Assembly (NCBI RefSeq): GCF_036884655.1
Contig: NC_088347.1
Span: forward strand, 12,582,001 to 12,646,000
Origin: Musa acuminata AAA Group
Taxonomy: Eukaryota; Streptophyta; Magnoliopsida; Zingiberales; Musaceae
DNA: 64,000 bases
Direction of reading: 5' to 3'
Position numbers and translations under genes: made by a program. This document shows, in pieces, positions 22,060 to 33,335 of the stretch. Under the pieces are notes generated by a model. The model was not told where the DNA came from and searched no databases. It saw only the letters and a list, made by a program, of their open reading frames with translations. Numbering within the stretch: position 1 is the first letter of the stretch; every line of letters starts with the position of its first letter.

Positions 22060-23628
22060 ATGGCATACGCCAGAAACCAAGAGGGCCACTCTATTACACG
22101 TCCACCCATGTTCAATAGGACGAACTGCACCTATTGGAAGACCCGAATGAGGATCTTTCTTATTTCTATGGATTTTGAACTTTGGAATCTTGTCGAAAGT
22201 GGATTTTCGAAGTCTTCTCTTCCAATGATTGATTGGAATGAATTGGAGAAGAAGGCTTTCGCTCTTAATGCAAAGGCTATGAATGCCTTATTTTGTGCAC
22301 TTGATAAAAACGAGTTTAACCATGTTTCGATTTGTGAAACCACATTTGATATTTGGCATACACTCGAAGTGACTCACGAAGGCACAAGTAGAGTGAAAGA
22401 GTCAAAAATCAACCTTTTGTTACACTCTTTCGAACTTTTCCGGATGAAACCGAGTGAGACTATTGGCGATATGTTTACTCGTTTCACGGATGTCGTCAAC
22501 GGTCTAAAAGGACTCGGAAAAAGTTTTTCGGATTTTGAGCTCGTAAATAAGATTCTAAGATCCCTTCCTAAGAGTTGGGATCCTAAAGTCACTACTATTC
22601 AAGAGGCGAAAGATCTAAATAACTTCCCTCTTGAAGAACTAATCGGGTCATTAATGACCTATGAGATGACTTACAAAGCTCATGAAGAGCAAGAAGACAT
22701 CCTTCCAAAGAACAGGAAGGATATAGCGCTTAGAATTTCAGAAGACCACTTGAGAGAAAACTCAAGTGATGAGGACTATGACGATGACTTGGCACTTCTA
22801 ACAAGAAATTTTAAAAAATTCATTAAAAGAAACAAGTTTAAGAATGAAACAAAAAATAAATTTGAACCCAAGAAGGACCAAGTTATTTACTATGAGTGCA
22901 AGAAGCCGGGACACTACAAGAGTGATTGTCCCCAAGTCAAGAAGAAGGCACTCAAAACAACGTGGAATGACTCGAGCGCGTCCGAAGAAGAGGAGTCCAA
23001 CACCGAGCAAGTTGCTCATTACGCCTTAATGGCTATCGGAGAGGAGGTAACGAATTTAATAGATGCAGATTTATCATTTGATGAATTATTAAATGCCTTC
23101 CATGACTTATTTGATGAATGCAAGATTATTAGTAGAAAATACAAATTGCTAAAAAAGGAGCATGATAGTCTTACTTGTAATTTCGATAAGTTAAAAACTG
23201 AATATCATGATAGTTTAGGTTCATGCATAAAATGCCATGATCTAGAAACTCTCCAAAAGAAAAACTTGCTACTTAAGGATACCTTGAAGAAATTCGAGGT
23301 TGGTAGCAAGTCCTTGAACATGATCCTTGTAAACAAGGGTCACGTTCCCAAAAGAAGTGGAATCAGATTTGTGAGAAGTCCTCACCAAAATCCAACCACC
23401 TTCATAAAAAGCCTCATCTTACATGTTCGACACCAAAGCAAATGCAACTTTTGTTGCAAACTTGGACACAAAATGCATTATTGTCCATTCAAGAAAATTA
23501 GTCCGAATAAATTAATTTGGGTTCCTAACGGAACCATGATAAATTCTATGCAACATGATAAACAATATAGATCTATTTTTGAGGCACCCAAAAGCAAATG
23601 GGTACCTAAAAATCATCATTTCTTGTAG
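22060..23628 (+). CDS. gag: Gag of SV-E
   Basis: This open frame of 522 aa forms the capsid and nucleocapsid. The N-terminal half is the UBN2-type copia gag core with RPPMFNRTNCTYWKTRM and LNAKAMNALFCALDKNEF. An acidic stretch follows near residue 230, then a lysine-rich stretch. The first zinc knuckle near residue 277 reads YYECKKPGHYKSDC: its first cysteine is a tyrosine, so it is probably defective. A coiled, lysine/glutamate-rich section follows. A second CX2CX4HX4C knuckle (CNFCCKLGHKMHYC) stands near residue 462. The ORF ends in a UAG that is in frame with pol; SV-G has UAG at the same place. Confidence 0.9.
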   Translation: MAYARNQEGHSITRPPMFNRTNCTYWKTRMRIFLISMDFELWNLVESGFSKSSLPMIDWNELEKKAFALNAKAMNALFCALDKNEFNHVSICETTFDIWHTLEVTHEGTSRVKESKINLLLHSFELFRMKPSETIGDMFTRFTDVVNGLKGLGKSFSDFELVNKILRSLPKSWDPKVTTIQEAKDLNNFPLEELIGSLMTYEMTYKAHEEQEDILPKNRKDIALRISEDHLRENSSDEDYDDDLALLTRNFKKFIKRNKFKNETKNKFEPKKDQVIYYECKKPGHYKSDCPQVKKKALKTTWNDSSASEEEESNTEQVAHYALMAIGEEVTNLIDADLSFDELLNAFHDLFDECKIISRKYKLLKKEHDSLTCNFDKLKTEYHDSLGSCIKCHDLETLQKKNLLLKDTLKKFEVGSKSLNMILVNKGHVPKRSGIRFVRSPHQNPTTFIKSLILHVRHQSKCNFCCKLGHKMHYCPFKKISPNKLIWVPNGTMINSMQHDKQYRSIFEAPKSKWVPKNHHFL

Positions 23629-26600
23629 AAACCTATACCATCACAAGCTAGGAGCAAGAGATGGTACCTTGATAGTGGATGCTCAAGGCATATGACCGGA
23701 GATCCATCTCAATTCTCTAAGCTCACTAGCATAGACGAAGGCTATGTCACCTTTGGAGACAACAACAAGGGTAAAATCATTGGCAAAGGAACCATAGGTA
23801 ACAAATCCAACTTCTTTATCGAAGATGTTTTATTAGTTGATGGTTTAAAACATAACCTCTTGAGCATTAGTCAATTATGTGATAAAGGATATATTGTCAG
23901 ATTCGAGTCTAATGCTTGCATCATTGAAAAACCACACAAAAACATGTCTATGATTGCATTAAAACAAAATAACGTATACACTATTGACATCAATGATTTG
24001 TGTAATGAAATGTGTTTTTTGGTTTTGAATGAGGATGCTTGGCTATGGCATAGAAGATTAGGTTATGCTAGCATGAAACTAATCACTCAAATATCATCTA
24101 AAGAACTTGTAAGAGGTATTCCTCATATCAAGTTCATCAAAGATAATGTATGTGATGCTTGCCAATTAGGTATACAAATTAAGGGCAGTTTCAAATCTAA
24201 GAATCAAATAAGCACCTCTAGGCCCTTACAATTGATCCATATGGACTTGTTCGGACCAATCTCTACATCAAGCCTAGGAGGTAGCAAATACGCCTTCGTC
24301 ATTGTGGATGACTATAGCATATACACATGGACTTACTTCTTAAAATAGAAAAATGAATGCTTTAGATATTTTACCAAGTTTTGTAAACTTGTTCAGAATG
24401 AGAAGGGTTCTATGATTTCGTCAATTAGAAGTGATCACAGTGGTGAATTTCAAAACCATGATTTCCAAGAATTTTGTGAGCTCAATTGATACAATCATAA
24501 TTTCTCTACTCCTAGAAATCCTCAACAAAATAGAGTAGTAGAAAGAAAAAATCGAAATTTACAAGAAATGACAAGAACCATGTTGAATGAACATAGCCTA
24601 CCCAAATATTTTTAGGCCAAAACCGTAAATACTGCATGCTATATTTTGAATATAGTTCTAGTAAGACCCTTACTTACCAAAACTCCCTATGAGTTATGGA
24701 ATAACAAAAAACCCAATGTTTCATATTTTAAAGTCTTTGGGTGTAAGTGTTTTATCTTAAATGAAAAAGATAACTTAGGAAAATTTGATGCTAAATCTGA
24801 TGAAGGAATCTTTCTTGGTTATTCTTCGGTTTCTAAAGCTTTTCGTATCTTCAATAAAAGAACTTTAATTATTGAAGAATCCATTCATATTGTCTTCAAT
24901 GAGATTTCTGAAATCAGGAAAAATGATTTTGATGATGATGTTAATTTTGATTCCTTGAATTTAAATGAAACCCCGTCTCCAACTAGCAACTTGGATGCAT
25001 CCACTTCCGAAACATCCTTACCCAAGGATTGGAAGTATGTAGATGCTCATCCTAAGGAGCTAATCTTAGGAGACACATCAAAGGGGGTTCAAACACGTTC
25101 TTCTCTTAAAAATTTTTGTTCCAACGCCGCTTTTCTATCCCAAATTGAACCCAAATGTGTTGACGAAGCCAAGAAAGCTGATTCATGGATTATCGCAATG
25201 CAAGATGAATTAAATCAATTTGAGAGAAATGAGGTGTGGAAGCTTGTTCCTAGACCAAATGACCATTTAGTTATTGGTACTAAATGGGTTTTTAGAAACA
25301 AGCAAGATGAATATGTTATCGTGGTTAGAAACAAGGCTAGATTAGTGTTCAAAGGTTTCAACCAAGAAGAAGGTATCGATTACGAAGAAACCTTCGCTGT
25401 TGTGGCTCGATTAGAAGCCATAAGGATGCTCCTTGCCTACGCTAGTAGTAATAATTTTAAGTTGTTTCAAATGGATGTTAAAAGCGCTTTTCTTAATGGC
25501 TTTATTTCCGAAGAAGTCTATGTTGAACAACCTCCTGGATTTGAAAATAATAGTCTCCATAATCATGTGTTTAGATTAACTAAAGCTCTCTATGGTTTAA
25601 AACAAGCTCCGAGGGCTTAGTATGAGAGACTTAGTTCTTTTCTTATTGAAAATAATTTCACAAAAGGCAAGGATGATACTACATTGTTCATCAAGAATTT
25701 TGAAAATAATTTTCTCATTGTTCAGATTTATGTTGATGATATTATCTTTGGTTCTACGAATGAATCTCTTTGTGAATCTTTTGCTAAAACTATGAGTCTT
25801 GAATTCGAAATGAGTTTAATGGGAGAATTAACATTCTTCTTAGGCTTACAAATCAAACAACTAAGCAATGACATCTTTATTAGTCAAACTAAATATGCTA
25901 TGAATTTGCTGAAAAAGTTTAATATGAATAACTCAAAAGCTATTAACACTCTTATGAGCACCTCCACTAAGTTATAAATCGATGAAAGTGGAGAAAGCTT
26001 CGATCAAAAAACTTATAGGGGTATGATAGGAAGTTTACTTTACCTCACTGCAACTAGACCAGATATCATGTTCAGTGTAGGACTTTGTGCTAGATTTTAA
26101 TTAAACCCTAAGATATCTCATCTCAAAGTAGTTAAAAGAATACTTAGATATCTTAATGGTACCACAAATCTAGGATTATGGTACCCAAAATCAGAGAATC
26201 TTGAGTTAATTGCTTATGCTGATACGAACTTTGCTGGCTGTAGACTAGATAGAAAAAGCACATCAGGAACATGTCAATTTTTAGGACATGCCCTTGTTTC
26301 CTGGTCATCTAAGAAACAAAACTCGGTTGCTCTATCAACAACCGAAGCTGAATATATTGCAGCAAGTGCATGCTGTGCACAAGTTGTATGGATGAAAAAC
26401 ACCTTAGAAGATTATAAAATTCATCTTAAAAATATTCCTATTAAATGTGATAACACAAGTGCAATATGCTTAACGAAAAATCCTATACAACACTCAAGAA
26501 CAAAACATATTGATATTAGACATCACTTTATACGAGATCATGTTACTAATCATGATATAATCATAGAATTCATTGATACTAAACATCAACTAGCTGATAT

Positions 26601-26679
26601 TTTTACAAATCCTCTAAGTGAAGAACAATTTGATTTCATAAGAAGAGAATTAGGAATGTTGATGTGTCCGAGTACATAA
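23629..26679 (+). pseudogene. pol: Pol of SV-E: protease, integrase, reverse transcriptase, RNase H with six stops
   Basis: The protease motif YLDSGCSRHMTG lies at about 23662-23697. The integrase zinc region follows (LWHRRLGYAS..CDACQLG), with H changed to Y in the usual GH. The catalytic core then has HMDLFGP and RSDHSGEF, and RVVERKN in place of GVVERKN. The reverse transcriptase spans about 25180-25950 with [19 protein letters not shown] and the YVDD catalytic motif near 25729. RNase H has SEAEYI-type TEAEYIA and TKHIDIRHHFIRDH. In-frame stops are at 24346, 24487, 24613, 25618, 25975 and 26098. Several are simple transitions from TGG or CAA. The frame is otherwise continuous with gag. Confidence 0.92.
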
Positions 26680-27854
26680 ACTAGTTACAATTATCTTTCA
26701 GACTTTATTGAATGATCAAATCACTTGATTGCCATTACATGCCTAAATAACATGTTGGAAATTATGTGTTGAATACAAAAATTTCTATAACAATAAGCAT
26801 GTTTTGTCTTCATGATTGTATTTGAAAATCTGTAGCATAGTCTTGTCCGAATGCATGAAAATGTTTATTTCATGTTTGGACTCGCTTAACAATTGGTATC
26901 CTAAAAATCAGATTTTCTCATACACTTATATGTGAAAAATATTTTTCTAAAATGGATTTGATGAAATGATTCCTACTTATGAATTCCATCTTGAAATATG
27001 GATGATAGTGTTTTTACTTGCAAAGGTTTGCTTCACATACATATCTTGATACCTGAAGCATGATTTAATCTCTCATGGGTTTTAACTTCACTCAAAGTAA
27101 ACTCACTAATAGCTGGTATCACAAATGGCCTTCCTCCTTCATGCAAAAAGATTATAACAAATAAAAAGGAAGAAGTATTCAAAGTGATCTACATATCATG
27201 CTTGTACAATTGATTTCCTATCACTTACTATTGGAAAATAACTTGAACCTAGTAAAGGCATGAACGACTATCACACTTATGCTTAAAATTTGCTTATATT
27301 GTTCTCCTGGTCTCACAATTACCATGCTTTTTGTTGATGACAAAGGGGGAGAAATATATGAGTATTAATGCCATGCTTGCATCACCAAGAGATGCTATGA
27401 TTGCTATAATTTGCATTATGCCTTGTTTGTATCAGGTCAAGATATCAAATAAAAAACTTGCATCGTTATTGATATCTTACCATGTGATGAAATGCAATAA
27501 TTGCTAAAACATTTGAAATGTGTGCATCATGTAATGATATCAAAATCTTACTTCGCAGATTTACATGTTGATATCTTACAATATGATAAATTGCTACTAT
27601 TACCATCATTCAAACTTGTAATGTAAAATTTGAAAATGAATGTCAAGCCTTGACATCATCTTCAGTGAGATACATCATGATGGGAATCATGATGGGAGTA
27701 TTGATAAGTTTAAATGATTTTAACTTATCAATATATCTCTTGAATTCAAAGGTTTTGAATTCAAAAATGACTTATCTCAAGTATGGCATATAGACAGGGG
27801 GAGTTAAGGTTAACTCCATTATCAATTGATTGTCATCATAAAAAAGGGGGAGAT
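26680..27854 (+). other. SV-E non-coding tail
   Basis: The tail is AT-rich and has no envelope-like ORF. Polypurine-like sites lie near 27338-27352 and 27796-27806, with the true tract at 27840-27854. The GAAGCAAAA/TTGCTAGC repeat tract of the gag-only elements is absent. Confidence 0.7.
27840..27854 (+). promoter_or_regulatory. SV-E polypurine tract
   Basis: AAAAAAGGGGGAGAT abuts the 3' LTR. Confidence 0.88.
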
Positions 27855-29613
27855 TGTTGAATCTCGGATTTTGATGATGAAGTCAATTGTCGTTTGTTAT
27901 CAAATCTATATGTTGAGATAAGTGTGCAGGATTAACTATGATGAAAGTAAGACATGCAGTAGGAGTTGCGCCAGAGTCAAGACAATGATCACGTTGGGAG
28001 TTCGAGAGTTCGACGGAAGTTCGGACAATCGTCGGAGGTTCTGCGGGAACAAATCCGAGAGTCCATGAGCTTGCCAAAGAAGCTCATCGGAACTCGCCGA
28101 GTGGATCATCGCAAGTCCAGGAGTTTGCCAGAAGTCCATAGGAGCATCACCGAGGGTTCATCGGATGATCGACGGAAGTTCGCCGGAAGCTCGCCGGATG
28201 AAGCGATTGACGCACAATGATTAAGTTGCAGTAAATGTCTTAGGAAATATCGTAGTTAGCACAATGATTAAGTTGGAAATGGGAGGTGATCCCATTAACT
28301 TGATCTTGGGGCAATTGGGCCCCTAAAAAACCCAAATTAGGCCGAATGGATCAACCCATTCGGACCCTGAATTCTGGTAGGAGGTGCAACCACCCAAGCC
28401 AGGAGGTGGCACCGCCTAGGCTAAGTCTCTGAGCAAGACTGGGCAGTGCAACCGCCCCAACCAGGAGGTGGCACCGCTTGGGCTCAGTCTCCGAGCGAGA
28501 CTAGGCGGTGCAACCTCCCCTGATAGGAAGTGGCACCGCCTGGGCTCGGTCTCCGAGCATTGGCTGAGCGGTGCAACCGCCTCAGTCAGGAGGTTGCATC
28601 GTATGAGCTCGGTCTTTGAGCTCTGGCAGGAGGTGCAACCGCCCCTGACAGGAGGTGGCACCGCCCAAAGGCTCAATCTTCGAGCTCTACCAGGCGGTGC
28701 AACCGCTCCAGTCAGGAGGTGCAATCGCCTGATCCCGGAATTCTGGGAATTGACAGTTTTAAGCTCCAAATTTGAACTGGGTTGGGGCCTATAAATACCC
28801 CACCCATTCAGCACTGAAAGGGCACTAAACATACACCGAAATCTTGATCTTGTTCTTGATTTTTAGAGCTCAAAATTATTGTAAAGGCCAAAAGTTCTTC
28901 TCCCTCTTTTCTTCAAAGTTCTGAGTTGTAAAGAGAGGAGAGAAAATTCTATAAGGGTTGTCTCCTAAGCCCGTCAAAATGAGTGAAACTGTAAAAGGGT
29001 GGTTGGCCTTCGCCTATTGAAGGAAGGCCTCTAGTTGACGTCAGTGACCTCGTCGGTGGAAGAAGCCAAAAGTGGAGTAGGTCAAGATTGATTAAACCAC
29101 TCTAAATCTCGGTTTGCATTTACTTTGAGCATATTATCTTTACTGCAAACCTCCTCTAAAGCTTATTGCTTTTTGCGCATATACGATCGGGTTTCAAGCT
29201 TTGCACTTTCCGAATCAGTGTTTAGACGTAAATCAGTTTTTTCGTACGATCATCATATTTCAGTTTGCGTTTATGTTTTGATTTCTATCATAACTACAAA
29301 CTGCCTTTATATCCTTGCTTAAACTGCATCTCGGCTAATCAAGTGATTTACGAATAAGCATTTAGACGTAAATCAGTTTCTTCGTGGGAATATCATATTT
29401 CAGTTTGTGCCTACTATCGGATTTGAATCATAACTGCAAACTGCATTTATATCTTTGCTGCATCTCGCTTAAACAAAAGTTAAAGTGATTTACGAATCGG
29501 CTTTCTTACCGAAATCACTTTTAATGAACGAACACAGTTTTTATCGTAGAAGGTTTTCCGCTGCACTAATTCACCCCCCCCCCCCCCCCCTCTTAGTGTT
29601 CTTGATCGTAACA
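27855..29613 (+). repeat. SV-E 3' LTR
   Basis: This matches the 5' LTR with scattered substitutions. The TATA box is at 28790-28797. The C-run near the end has grown to 17 and the end reads GATCGTAACA. Confidence 0.95.
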
Positions 29614-29618
29614 TTTAT
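29614..29618 (+). repeat. Right target-site duplication of SV-E (TTTAT)
   Basis: It matches 20264-20268. Confidence 0.95.
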
Positions 29619-30363
29619 AGGCCCCAAGAGGATTCAAATTTGGGCTCCAAATTTTGAGTTCTCTTGGGTTCCCGAGGCTAGCGGTGCCACCGCCCGACCT
29701 CTCGGGTGTTGGGCGGTGCCACCGCTCAGTTTTCAGGTTCTGGGCGATGCCACCGCCTACACTATTTCAGCTCACTGGTTGGGCTCCAAACTTGGCCCAA
29801 ACTAGTCCGAATTCGGGCCTAATTGGCCCCTACTTGGGTTATAGGATTAACACCTAATCCTAACCCTAATTAATGTGCTAACTATGAATTTAAAGACATT
29901 TCCTAAGCTATTACAAAGTCTGTAAGTCAAGACTTTTTCCAGTGAGCTTCCGGCGAACTTCCGACGGTCTTCCGACGAACTCTCGAAAACCATTCTGTGG
30001 ATTCCTAGCAAGCTCCTAGACTTCGCGATTTGATCTTGGCGAGTTCCAATGATCTTCTTCGGCAAGCTCTGATCTTTCTTGGCAAGCTCCGCGAACTTCC
30101 AACGAACCTTCCAGTAAGCTTCCGAAAAACCCTTCGGCAAGCTCCCTACTCATTCTCGGCTAGTTCCGGCAGCAATCCCGACGAACCTTCGAACTTCCGT
30201 CGAACTCTCGAACTCGCAACAAATCCTTCGCGCTTGGCTCCGACACTTTGTTTCACTTTATGTCTTCATCATTATCATAGTTAATCCTACACACACAAGC
30301 CAAAACTCTACTCCGATCTAGACAATTATGACAACGTGAATTGACATTCTGGTGCCTGGCACG
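29619..30363 (-). repeat. SV-D 3' LTR, middle piece
   Basis: This is the reverse complement of SV-B LTR U3, including the palindromes at about 29685-29760 and the 97-codon U3 ORF at 29847-30140 on the minus strand. It is cut by SV-F at GCACG. Confidence 0.93.
30359..30363 (+). repeat. Left target-site duplication of SV-F (GCACG)
   Basis: It is identical to 38232-38236. Confidence 0.95.
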
Positions 30364-32325
30364 TGTTGAATCTCGTATTTTGATGATGAAACTACTTGAT
30401 ACATGTTTATGATTTAATCTATGTTTTGAGTGACGTAGGATGCTTCGATCAGGATAAGACAATTAAAGTAGGAAAATCATGTTGTGCCGGAGGAACATGT
30501 CAGAAGATTGGACGACGGGCCGGTGGATCGGTCGACGTATCGATAGAAGGCTTCGGGTCATGGACTCGAGCATCGGGCTAAGAAGAGTGGGTATTGTGCC
30601 AAGGATATTGGAGTTGCGGAGTCAAATGGCCGATTGGGCAATAGGCTGCAGGAGAGGACGATGCGCCGAAGAATCGGACGAAGTGTCGAGGGACCAATGA
30701 CATGTCGGACAACTTGGTTAATTGCTTTGGATTAATTGTCTTGATCAAAGTTTTGTTTTAAGTGTGCAGGATTAACTACGATAGAAGAAAGACATGCAGT
30801 AGGAGTTACGCCGGAGTCAAGACAATGATCACGTTGGGAGTTCGAGAGTTCGATGGAAGTTCGGACAGTCGTCGGAGGTTCTGCGGGAACAAATCCGAGA
30901 AGTCCATGAGCTTGCCAAGTGGATCGTCAAGTCCAGGAGTTTGCCGGAAGTTCGTAGGAGCATCACCGAGGGTTCATCGGATGATCGACGGAAGTTCACC
31001 GGATGCTCGCCGGAAGAAGCGATTGACACACCGGAGCAAGTTACAGTAAATGTCGTAGGAAATATTGTAGTTAGCACAATGATTAATTTGGAAATGGGAG
31101 GTGATCCCATTAACTTAATCTTGGGGCAATTGGGCCCTTGAAAAACCCAAATTGGGCCGAATGGATCAACCCATTCGGACCTTGATTTCTGCCAAGCGGT
31201 TGAACCGCCCAAGCCAGGAGGTGGCATCGCCTGGGCTAAGTCTCCGAGCGAGACTGGGCGGTGCAACCACCCCAGCCAGGTGGTGGCACCGTCTGGGCTC
31301 AGTCTCCGAGCGAGACTGGGCGGTGCAACCACCCCAGCCAGGTGGTGGCACCGTCTGGGCTCAGTCTCCGAGCGAGACTGGGCGGTGCAACCTCCCCTGA
31401 TAAGAGGTGGCACCGTCTAGGCTCGGTCTCCGAGCTCTGGCTGAGCGGTGCAACCGCCTCAGTCAGGAGGTGGCACCGCCTGAGCTCGGTCTTCGAGCTC
31501 TGGCAGGAGGTGCAACCACCCCTGACAGGAGGTGGCACCGCCCAAAGGCTCAGTCTTCGAGCTCTGCTAGGAGATGCAACCGCTAGATCCTGGAATTCTG
31601 GGAATTAACAATTTTAAGCTCCAAATTTGAACTGGGTTGGGGCCTATAAATACCCCACCCATTCAGCACTGAAAGAGCACTCAACATACACCGAAATCCT
31701 AATCTTGTTCTATGATTTTTAGAGCTCAAAATTATTGTAAAGGCCAAAAGTTCTTCTCCCTCTTTTCTTCCAAGTTCAGAGCTTTAAAGAGAGGAGACAA
31801 AATTCTGTAAGGGTTGTCTCCTAAGCCCGTCAAAATGAGTGAAACTGTAAAAGGGTGGTTGGCCTTCGCCTATTGAAGGAAGGCCTCTAGTTGACGTCGG
31901 TGACCTCGTCGGTGGAGGAAGCCAAAAGTGGAGTAGGTCAAGATTGACCGAACCACTCTAAATCTTGGTTTGCATTTACTTTAAGCATATTATCTTTACT
32001 GCAAACCTCCTCAAAAGCTTACTGCTTTCTGCGCATATACGATTGGGTTTCAAGCTTTGCACTTTCCGAATCGGCGTTTAGACGTAAATCAGTTTTATCG
32101 TACGATCATCATATTTCAGTTTGCGCTTACGTTTTGATTTCTATCATAACTGCAAACTGCCTTTATATCCTTGCTTTAACTGCATCTCGCTTAATCAAAA
32201 GTTAAAGTGATTTACGAATCAGCTTTCTTACCGAAATCACTTTTATTGAACGAACGCGATTTTTATCGTAGAAGGTTTTTCTCTGCACTAATTCACCCCC
32301 CCTCTTAGTGCTCTTGATCCTAACA
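30364..32325 (+). repeat. SV-F 5' LTR
   Basis: It begins TGTTGAATCTCGT and ends GATCCTAACA. A perfect 62-bp tandem duplication (31239-31300 and 31301-31362) sits inside the palindrome array (about 31195-31590). TATAAATA is at 31645-31652. Confidence 0.94.
31645..31652 (+). promoter_or_regulatory. TATA box of SV-F 5' LTR
   Basis: TATAAATA followed by CCCC lies downstream of the palindrome array. Confidence 0.7.
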
Positions 32326-32339
32326 ATTGGTATCAGAGC
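32326..32339 (+). promoter_or_regulatory. SV-F primer-binding site
   Basis: ATTGGTATCAGAGC directly follows the LTR. Confidence 0.92.
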
Positions 32340-32375
32340 CCGATATTTCTCATTTCGGATTTACACCCGAGAGAA

Positions 32376-33335
32376 ATGGCTCTTCATGGCTTTCAAGAGG
32401 GCTTATCGGTCTTTCGTCCACCGTTGTTTAACGGATTGGACTACACTTATTAGAAAACTCGAATGAGAGTTTTCTTGATTTCTATGAATTTGGATTTATG
32501 GAATATCATTGAAAATAATTTTCAACTTCCCTCTAAACCGATGAATGAATGGTCGGATTTGGAGAAGAAGTATTTTTCTTTAAACGCAAAGGCTATGAAT
32601 GTCTTATTTTGTGCTTTGGACAAAAATGAGTTCAATTGGATTTCTACGTGCGAAACGACTTTTGACATTTGACAAACACTTGAAATTACACACGAGGGAA
32701 CTAGTAAAGTCAAAGACTCGAAAGTTAACATTTTATTGCATGATTTTGAGCTTTTTCGAATGCAACCAAGCGAGACTATAGGCAACATGTACACCCGTTT
32801 CACGGATGTTGTCAATAGTTTAAGAGCTATTAGAAAATGTTTTTCGGATTTTGAACTCGTAAACAAGATTTTGCGTTCTCTTTTTAAGAAGTGGGATTCA
32901 AAAGGAACTACAATATAAGAAGCTAAAAACCTAAACAACTTACCACTTAAAGAACTAATTGGTTCGTTGATGACATATGAAATGGTGCATAATGCACATG
33001 ATGAACATAATGAACAAAATCACCTTCCAAAGAACAGGAAGGATTTGGAACTCCGGACAAATGAATACCACTTGAGCGATGACTCAAGTGATGAGGCCTA
33101 TAATGAACTTGAACTTCGAACACTAAATCTTAATAAGTTTATTAAACAAAAATCTAAAATAAACAATAAACTTGAACGAAGGAAGAGGCCAAAGAAGAAG
33201 AACACAAAGTGAGATGAATCGAGTTCCTCCGAAGACGAGGAGAAAATCAAGAAAGGCAAGGTGGCAAACTACGCCTTAATCGCTTTCAATGATGAGTTAA
33301 TCGAAATCCCCCTAATTTATTTTGAAATTACTTGA
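32376..33335 (+). pseudogene. gag: Shortened gag of SV-F with four stops
   Basis: The frame of 320 codons is free of frameshifts and homologous to SV-B gag from MALHGFQEG onward. Stops are TAG at 32451 (from TGG), TGA at 32670 (from TGG), TAA at 32916 (from CAA) and TGA at 33210. After the basic stretch it keeps an acidic ESSSSEDEE segment and ANYALIAF. These match the part of full-length gag downstream of the first zinc knuckle, so the knuckle was lost by internal deletion. It ends FEIT like SV-B. Confidence 0.88.

Larger units (their letters stand above)
20269..29613 (+). mobile_element. SV-E: full-length Sirevirus with gag and pol
   Basis: The element is 9345 bp, with LTRs 20269-22009 (1741 bp) and 27855-29613 (1759 bp) and a perfect TTTAT duplication. 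It has a primer site, gag, protease, integrase, reverse transcriptase, RNase H, a short tail and a polypurine tract in copia order. The gag-pol frame from 22060 to 26679 has no frameshift, only in-frame stops. Those stops make it inactive as it stands. It is inserted in the TATA box of the SV-D 3' LTR. Confidence 0.95.

Noticed and set aside
26680..27854. Envelope-like gene expected in some Sireviruses
   Set aside because: No ORF of useful length or membrane-protein pattern lies between RNase H and the 3' LTR in SV-E or SV-C.
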